A DNA stretch of 64,000 nt, from the NCBI GenBank assembly GCA_015231755.1, contig JADGAZ010000004.1, positions 62,001 to 126,000 on the forward strand, given 5' to 3'. This DNA comes from Magnetococcales bacterium (lineage in GTDB: Bacteria; Pseudomonadota; Magnetococcia; Magnetococcales; Magnetaquicoccaceae). Made by a program: the position numbers and the translations under genes. Every line of letters starts with the position of its first letter. Position 1 is the stretch's first letter. The notes beneath the pieces are model-generated. The model was given only the letters and a program-made list of their open reading frames with translations. It was not told the origin of the DNA and ran no database searches. Below are positions 58,221 to 64,000 of the stretch, piece after piece.

Positions 58221-59318
58221 TCACTCCCGCACGATCGAGATGGGCGTCAGCACCGGGACCACGGATTCCACCACACTGGAAATGATGGGGGATTCGTTTC
58301 CCTCGCTTCCATCCCGGGTGGTCAGGGAGTCGGCGGACTCGGCTTCGGCGGGACGCATGCCATCCTCCGAACCACCCTCCTGGGCCGGAACTTCCACCGG
58401 GGTCGCCTCGGTTCCCTTGGCCGGAGGCTTGGCGGCGGGGCTCTCGGAAGAGTGGCTGGCCGATGGCTTGGCGGTTGAACGGGTCGGCGCCCGGGAGGCG
58501 AAAGTCGGGGCGGACGGGCAGGAGGTGCCCTTTTCCACGCGACAGTTGGCCGCCAGCACCACCCGACGCCAATCCCCCAGGGACACGAAACGATATCCTT
58601 CCCGTTCGGCGGCCTCCAGCACCAGGGGCATGGCCCGCAAGGTGACCGGATGCTGACTGTGAAACAACAATACCGCACCGGGATGAAAATGGCGAATCAC
58701 ATTTTTGGCCATGGTTTCGGCACTGATGCCGGTCCAGTCCCGGGAGTCGATGGACCACAGGACCGTTTCCATGCCTTGTTCCTTGGCGGTACGCACCAGA
58801 TGTTCGTTGAAGTCCCCATAGGGGGGACGGAAAAAATTCACCGGCACCCCCAGGCTGTTCAGGGCCTCCTTGCCCTGACGGAAATCCTCCAGCAGGCTGG
58901 CCTGGGAGAACCACTTGACCCGTTGATGACGGAAAGAGTGGTAACCGATCTCGTATTGACTGGCGTGGATTTTTCGGACCACCTCGGGCAACAGTTTGAC
59001 CTTGGAGCCGACGTAAAAAAAGGTGGCGGGGGTTTCGTGTTGTTTCAGCAGTTCAGAGAGGGCCAGATCCTGTTCATCCGGACCGTCATCGAAGGTCAGG
59101 GTCATGACGCGTTCTTCGGGCTGTGTGAGGGCATCCACCGTCAAGACCACCTCTCCCCCGGGATACAAAAAACGCGGGGTGAACTGGGAGGTATCATATT
59201 TGACGGCCGGTTTACCCGATTCTTCGGTTTTGGCGTGGGCCAGAGATCCGGCATGGCAACAACCGATCAGAATCGCCGTCACGGCAATCCAACGGGAAAG
59301 GGGAATCGATATGGACAT
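58221..59318 (-). CDS. secreted polysaccharide deacetylase (NodB domain)
   Basis: A 365-residue exported protein. After a signal peptide with GCC at about residue 20, the NodB domain shows TFDDGPD, HSFRHQ (the metal His pair), RPPYGD, and VLLFHSQ. The C-terminal about 110 residues are low-complexity Ser/Ala/Pro/Glu-rich. It removes acetyl groups from cell-wall or secreted glycans; the substrate is not known. Confidence 0.9.
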   Translation of the reverse strand: MSISIPLSRWIAVTAILIGCCHAGSLAHAKTEESGKPAVKYDTSQFTPRFLYPGGEVVLTVDALTQPEERVMTLTFDDGPDEQDLALSELLKQHETPATFFYVGSKVKLLPEVVRKIHASQYEIGYHSFRHQRVKWFSQASLLEDFRQGKEALNSLGVPVNFFRPPYGDFNEHLVRTAKEQGMETVLWSIDSRDWTGISAETMAKNVIRHFHPGAVLLFHSQHPVTLRAMPLVLEAAEREGYRFVSLGDWRRVVLAANCRVEKGTSCPSAPTFASRAPTRSTAKPSASHSSESPAAKPPAKGTEATPVEVPAQEGGSEDGMRPAEAESADSLTTRDGSEGNESPIISSVVESVVPVLTPISIVRE

Positions 59319-59671
59319 TTGGAAATTTTAAAACACCAATGCTAGGGCCACGGTTGACCGACCGGATAAACACTCAAAAAGTCGATTGTGGAGGAAACGA
59401 TCGCAAACCGCCAGGAAGCAATCCCCATTTTCAACCCAATCCTTGCAGAAATCAACATCCATGCCAGACCCATGCATCGAAAACCTGTCAGCACGCCACC
59501 ATAATTTTTTCAGGAAATGACAGGCACCCCCGCGCAACCGGATCCTCTCACGACATGGTTCCCCCAGGCTTCACGACATGATATGCTGTTGACAGTATTC
59601 ATGAGATCCTCTTTAAAATGGAATTTCCGCTGCTCTTCAGACACTACTCAAGCCAAACAGGAATACCCGCG
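59319..59671. other. intergenic region upstream of the cyclase gene
   Basis: About 350 nt. It holds a good sigma-70 promoter at 59589-59617. No gene was found in the rest. Confidence 0.6.
59589..59617 (+). promoter_or_regulatory. sigma-70 promoter for the cyclase-REC-MBL operon
   Basis: TTGACA, 17-nt spacer, TTTAAA. The -10 element ends right before an in-frame ATG at 59618, which therefore lies upstream of or at the transcript start. Confidence 0.65.
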
Positions 59672-62600
59672 GTGAACTGTTCCCAATGCCATCTGGACAA
59701 CCGTCAAGGCGTCCGCTATTGCACCCGCTGCGGAACCCCCTTGCTGGCCATCTGCCCTCAATGTCACGCCCCACACGCCGCGGAAGACCTCTACTGCGGA
59801 GAGTGCGGCATACGTTTGCCGGTTTTCGCCCACAGCCGCACGCTTTCCCCGCTGGTGACCACGACGGGTGGACTGTCCGCCACACCGACCACGCCGATTC
59901 CCATGGAGTCGGAACGCAAAAATGTGACGGTGCTGTTCGCCGACATTTCCGGCTTCACCGCCATGAGCGAAAAAATGGATCCGGAAGAGGTCACCAACAT
60001 CATGAACGGCTGCATGAAAATGCTGGCCGACATCGTTCACCGCTACGAAGGTTATGTGGACAAGTTCATCGGTGACTGCATCATGGCCCTGTTCGGCGCC
60101 CCGGTCACCCACGAAAACGATCCGGAACTGGCCCTGCGGGCCGCCCTGGACATGCAAAAAGAGATGGAAGAGTACAACCTCCGGCTCCAGGGCCGGGTGG
60201 AAAATCCCCTGACCCTCCACACCGGCATCAACTCCGGCATGGTGATCGCCGGCGGGGTGGGCTCGGACAAGAAAATGGAATATACGGTGATGGGGGATAC
60301 GGTCAATCTGGCCGCCCGCCTCGAATCCCTGGCTAAACACGGACAAACCTTCGTTTCCGGCTACACCTACAACCTCACCCGCCAGCACTTTGAATTCGTG
60401 CGCCACGAGCCCATCAAGGTCAAAGGCAAAAAGGATCCGGTGGCGGTCTACGAGGTGATCCGTCCCAAAAGCCGTCAGGAACAAAACAACGATCCCAACC
60501 ACGCCGCCTCCCCCCTGGTGGGCCGGGGCCGGGAGATGGAAACCCTGCGCACCTGCATGGACCGTCATGCCGCCGGACAGGGCATGGCGGCGTTTCTCAT
60601 CTCTCCGGCGGGTGTGGGCAAGAGCCGCATCCATCAAGAAATCAAAAAACAGTTCCTCAAAGGAGAACGGATCCAGGTGCTGGAAGGCATCTGCCGCTCC
60701 TTCAACCGCGACACCAGTTACGCAGTGTTCATCGAGATGTTCCGGCAGTTGTTCAACATCGACTCCGAAGATCTCGAAGAGTCCATGGCCCTGAAATTGA
60801 CCACCAATTTCCCGCTGCTGCTGGGACTCCGGAACGATACCTTCTCCGACGAAATGCGCAAGGCTATGGTGTTCATCGGCGCGGCCATGGGGCTGAAACT
60901 CGGGGCCGAATTCGACATTCCCCTCGACAAGATGAGCGCCCAGGAGATCAAAATGGGCATTTTCCGCGCCACGGCCTGGTTCCTGCAAAACCTAGCGGCG
61001 CGCAAACCCCTGATTCTCACCCTGGAAGATCTCCATCTGGCCGACGCCACTTCGGTGGAACTGCTCGCATCCCTGTTTGAAAGCGTCAAGCAGGCGCCGA
61101 TCCTGCTGTTGCTGCTCATGCGCCCGGTGAGCGATCACCCGTCCAACAAGCTCCCCCTAATCGCCGACAAGGAACTCGACGATCTGGCCATCGAAATCCA
61201 CTTCAAGCAGCTCACTCCCGCCGAATGCGACGAGTTGGCCCGACGGCTGCTCAACTCCGACGAGGTGCCGGAATCCGTCTTGCATCTGATCCGCAACCGG
61301 GGGGATGGCAACCCGATGTTCATCGAGGAGATCATTCGCAATCTGGTGGACGAGGAGATCGTGGAACTGGTTCCCGGAGAACCCCCGCGGGTGATCAAAA
61401 ACCTCGACGAGGTGACCATTCCCTCGTCGATTCAAGGCATGTTCATCGCCCGCATCGACAAGCTGCCGGTGGAACTCAAAGAGGTGCTGCTCACCGCCGC
61501 AGTGATCGGACCCTTGTTCCGGCTGGCCCTGCTCGCCCGACTGTTCACCAACAGCGAACTGGAACCCCGTCTGGCCCGCCTGGTGGAAATGGGATTGATC
61601 TTTGAATCCAAATCCTTCCCGGAAATCGAATACAGCTTCCGCAACATCATGATCCAGGAGGCGATCTACTCCACCCTGCTGCACAAGAAACGTCGGGAAC
61701 TGCACGCGGAAGTGGCCGAGGAGATCGAATCCCTCTACGCGACCCGCCTGGATGACCATTTCGAGATTCTCGCCCAGCACTATCTGCGGGCCGATCATCC
61801 GGAGCGGGCCTATCTGTATCTGGTGAAAAGCGGCCTGAAGGCCAAAGAGAACTATGCCAACGGCGCGGCCCTCAGCGCCTTGGACAAGGCCGCCGAACTG
61901 GGCCGGACCCTGCCGGCTCCCCCCCTGCCCCTCATGGAGACCCTGGTGGCACTCTCCGATGTACAAGAACTATGCGGGGAGTTCCAGGCTGCCATCCAGA
62001 CCCGTCGGGAAATCATCTCCGCCATCCGCGAGCCTGTGAGCCGCATCGACCATATGCGTCGCATCGGCCGTCTGCACGAAAAACTGGAAGACTACGCACA
62101 AGCCATGACCGTCTACGGCGAGGCCCACGACGAACTGGCCGCCTTCCCGGACTCCATCGAAATGGGGCTGCTGCTCACCAACGAAAGCTGGATCTTGAAC
62201 CGCCTCGGACAGCGGGACGAAGCGGCGACACGGGCCAAACGGGCATTGGAAATTTTCGAGGCCCACAACGCCAAAGAACAGATCGCCATGGTGTGCAACA
62301 ATCTCGGGGTGATCCTGGAACATCAAGGCGACCTGCCCCAGGCGCTACAGTTCAACGAAAAGAGCCTGAAAATCTTCTCCGAACTGGGGGACAAACGCCA
62401 GACCGCCAATCTATATCTGTCCATGGGCTTCCTGCACGAAAAAAACGGCGCCATGGTCGAAGCGTTGAAATTCTTCGAGCTTTCCCACGACATCATGCAG
62501 CGCATCGAAAATCCCTTCGGGGTGGGCACCGCCCTGATGCGCAAAGGGATCTGTCTCAACCGGCTCAACCGCCTAAGCGAAGCGGAAAAAGCCCTCAAGG

Positions 62601-62932
62601 AGGCCTTGAGGATCCACCGTCAGCTCAACCTGACCCGCAAGGTGGTCTCCAATCTGTGGACCCTGTGTGAACTGTATCTGGCCCTGGGTTCCGCCTCCAA
62701 GGCCTTCAAACACATGGAAGAGGCCAAAACCATCGCCGCGGCCCGAGAGGATCTGCCGGATCTGGCCCAGTGCGCCCTGCTGGAGGCCCGCATCCGCATC
62801 CAGGAACACAATCCCCCGGAGGAGGCATTTCAGGAAGCCATCCGGCTGTACCTCCTCTGCGGACGCCAATCCGCCGCCGAGGCCGTCGAACAGGAACTGG
62901 AACGCCATCGCCAGGGGAAATCCACCTCATGA
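59672..62932 (+). CDS. zinc-ribbon / class III nucleotide cyclase / AAA ATPase / TPR signalling protein
   Basis: A 1086-residue protein. It begins with a double zinc ribbon (CSQC, CTRCG, CPQC, CGECG). A class III cyclase domain follows (VTVLFADISGFTAMSEKMD and FIGDCIMALFG with the two metal Asp, VMGDTVNLAARLES with the Asn and Arg). Next are an AAA/STAND-like ATPase (ISPAGVGKSR, LILTLEDLHLAD) and TPR units to the end. GTG at 59672 is chosen because the promoter's -10 abuts the earlier ATG at 59618, and MNCSQC is a common start for such proteins. It overlaps the next gene as ATGA. Confidence 0.85.
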   Translation: MNCSQCHLDNRQGVRYCTRCGTPLLAICPQCHAPHAAEDLYCGECGIRLPVFAHSRTLSPLVTTTGGLSATPTTPIPMESERKNVTVLFADISGFTAMSEKMDPEEVTNIMNGCMKMLADIVHRYEGYVDKFIGDCIMALFGAPVTHENDPELALRAALDMQKEMEEYNLRLQGRVENPLTLHTGINSGMVIAGGVGSDKKMEYTVMGDTVNLAARLESLAKHGQTFVSGYTYNLTRQHFEFVRHEPIKVKGKKDPVAVYEVIRPKSRQEQNNDPNHAASPLVGRGREMETLRTCMDRHAAGQGMAAFLISPAGVGKSRIHQEIKKQFLKGERIQVLEGICRSFNRDTSYAVFIEMFRQLFNIDSEDLEESMALKLTTNFPLLLGLRNDTFSDEMRKAMVFIGAAMGLKLGAEFDIPLDKMSAQEIKMGIFRATAWFLQNLAARKPLILTLEDLHLADATSVELLASLFESVKQAPILLLLLMRPVSDHPSNKLPLIADKELDDLAIEIHFKQLTPAECDELARRLLNSDEVPESVLHLIRNRGDGNPMFIEEIIRNLVDEEIVELVPGEPPRVIKNLDEVTIPSSIQGMFIARIDKLPVELKEVLLTAAVIGPLFRLALLARLFTNSELEPRLARLVEMGLIFESKSFPEIEYSFRNIMIQEAIYSTLLHKKRRELHAEVAEEIESLYATRLDDHFEILAQHYLRADHPERAYLYLVKSGLKAKENYANGAALSALDKAAELGRTLPAPPLPLMETLVALSDVQELCGEFQAAIQTRREIISAIREPVSRIDHMRRIGRLHEKLEDYAQAMTVYGEAHDELAAFPDSIEMGLLLTNESWILNRLGQRDEAATRAKRALEIFEAHNAKEQIAMVCNNLGVILEHQGDLPQALQFNEKSLKIFSELGDKRQTANLYLSMGFLHEKNGAMVEALKFFELSHDIMQRIENPFGVGTALMRKGICLNRLNRLSEAEKALKEALRIHRQLNLTRKVVSNLWTLCELYLALGSASKAFKHMEEAKTIAAAREDLPDLAQCALLEARIRIQEHNPPEEAFQEAIRLYLLCGRQSAAEAVEQELERHRQGKSTS

Positions 62933-64000
62933 ACACCCCCCGTACCGCCTTGACCGTAGACGACGACTCCAGCACCCTGCTGCTGATTCGCACCCTCCTG
63001 GAAAAGGCGGGCTACCGGGTTGTGGAAGAGAATGTGGGCATGCATGTCTTGTCCCGGATCGAACAGGAACGCCCGGACCTGATCCTGCTGGACATCATGA
63101 TGCCCGGCATCGATGGTCTGCAACTGTGCCGCTCGATCCGGGCCCGTCGGGAGTTCGACCACTGCAAGGTGGTGATGGTCACGGCCAAGCCCTACGAATA
63201 CGATCGACAACGGGCCATTCAGTTCGGAGCCGACGCCTATTTCATCAAGCCCATCGATCCCGCCGCCTTTCTCGAAGGGCTGGAACGGGTCTTCGAGGAT
63301 GCCATGCAGTTGCGTTTCTGGGGCGTACGCGGCACCCTGCCGGTTCCCGGACCCGACTCCCTGCGTTACGGGGGCAACACCAACTGCATCACCTTGCACC
63401 TCACCAAGGGACCGATGTTCGTATTCGACGCCGGCAGCGGTATTCGCAATCTGTCCGATCATCTGCTGGCGGCCCGAAAATTCCCGATTTCCGCCAAATT
63501 TCTCATCTCCCACCCCCACTGGGACCATATCAACGGCTTACCCTTTTTCGTGCCCCTCTACATCAAGGGCAACGAATTTGAAATCTGCTGCGCCAACCAA
63601 AATGGCATCAGCACCCGCAAAATGATCTCCGATCAGATGGATGGGGTTTATTTCCCGATCAAGATCAAGGAACTCAGCGCGAGAGTCTATTTCCGCGACC
63701 TGCAAGAGGAACGCTGGGAGGTGGGACATGGGGCCACGATTTCCACCATGCTGCTCAATCATCCGGGGGTATGTCTGGGGTATCGGGTGGACTACGGAGG
63801 ACGCAAGGTGGCCTACATCGCCGATCAGGAGTTGCCGCCACCGGGTCATCCCCACCACAACCCGGCTTACGAACAAAAACTGATCCGGTTCGTGGAACAG
63901 GCGGACGTTCTGATCATGGATGCCACCTTCAGCGACGCCGAATACCGGCAACAGGAGGGCTGGGGTCACTCCGGCGTCAAACAGGCCACAGATCTGGCCC
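62929..64000 (+). CDS. receiver domain fused to a metallo-beta-lactamase-fold hydrolase (3' end outside window)
   Basis: At least 357 residues. The N-terminal receiver has the acidic VDDDSS, phospho-Asp in LLDIMMPGIDG, VTAK and FIKPID. From about residue 125, an MBL fold begins (LRFWGVRGTLPVPG, YGGNTNCITL) with the metal motif HPHWDHINGLPFF. A related GHS/DAT set follows. The MBL part resembles metal-dependent phosphodiesterases and hydrolases of the lactamase_B_2 type. It may degrade a cyclic nucleotide made by the upstream cyclase. The stop codon is beyond the window. Confidence 0.85.
   Translation, partial: MNTPRTALTVDDDSSTLLLIRTLLEKAGYRVVEENVGMHVLSRIEQERPDLILLDIMMPGIDGLQLCRSIRARREFDHCKVVMVTAKPYEYDRQRAIQFGADAYFIKPIDPAAFLEGLERVFEDAMQLRFWGVRGTLPVPGPDSLRYGGNTNCITLHLTKGPMFVFDAGSGIRNLSDHLLAARKFPISAKFLISHPHWDHINGLPFFVPLYIKGNEFEICCANQNGISTRKMISDQMDGVYFPIKIKELSARVYFRDLQEERWEVGHGATISTMLLNHPGVCLGYRVDYGGRKVAYIADQELPPPGHPHHNPAYEQKLIRFVEQADVLIMDATFSDAEYRQQEGWGHSGVKQATDLA

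Overview
The window is GC-rich, gene-dense chromosomal DNA from a motile Gram-negative bacterium of proteobacterial type. Evidence for this is the canonical pilW-rodZ-ispG-hisS-yfgM-bamB-der gene string, an RND efflux operon with a lipoprotein outer-membrane channel, lipoprotein signals, a type IV pilin with a sigma-54 promoter, and a flagellar block with several flagellins, FliW and sigma-54-type promoters. The mix recalls Magnetococcia-like or other deep-branching proteobacteria, but no magnetosome or rRNA gene is present to prove it.

Layout: 1-2433 holds the tail of an unknown gene, a CheY, and a CheX/CheC-like protein with a 33-proline linker and a CBS region. 2446-12491 (minus) is an eight-gene housekeeping operon read nadE, pilW-like, rodZ, ispG, hisS, yfgM-like, bamB, der, mostly joined by 4-nt ATGA overlaps. 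It is followed on the same strand by ligA, an EAL-domain protein, a degenerate DegT-like protein and thiC. 18984-22457 (plus) carries ygfZ-like, a nitronate monooxygenase-like gene and an RsmC-like methyltransferase. 22533-24508 (minus) is a lower-GC two-gene cassette (AAA ATPase plus TOPRIM-like protein) that looks like an imported defence module. 24637-30865 is a divergent marR / RND efflux locus with two copies of a perfect 14-bp palindrome between the genes.

30924-42726 (minus) has a SAM hydrolase and the late flagellar genes: flgK-flgL-fliW-giant flagellin from one sigma-54-like promoter, fliW-flagellin from a second, then flaG-fliD-fliS-fliS-fliT. A third flagellin (44007-44879) lies beyond suhB and has a long leader. 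A hybrid histidine kinase with a small membrane protein, then coaBC, follow.

49648-53090 (plus) is the most unusual part. An Rrf2 regulator without Fe-S cysteines, a decayed HI0074-type gene, an E1-like ThiF/MoeB protein, cysteine synthase, and a second E1-like protein that has lost its nucleotide-binding loop but carries a C-terminal TusA-like domain form one overlapping run. The two E1-like proteins look complementary, so this may be a heterodimeric E1 serving a sulfur-carrier route to cysteine.

The rest holds pilA, tex, the msrQ/msrP methionine-sulfoxide repair pair, a secreted polysaccharide deacetylase, and a large zinc-ribbon/nucleotide cyclase/ATPase/TPR protein overlapping a REC-metallo-beta-lactamase fusion that runs off the end. 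No tRNA, rRNA, CRISPR array or insertion sequence was seen.
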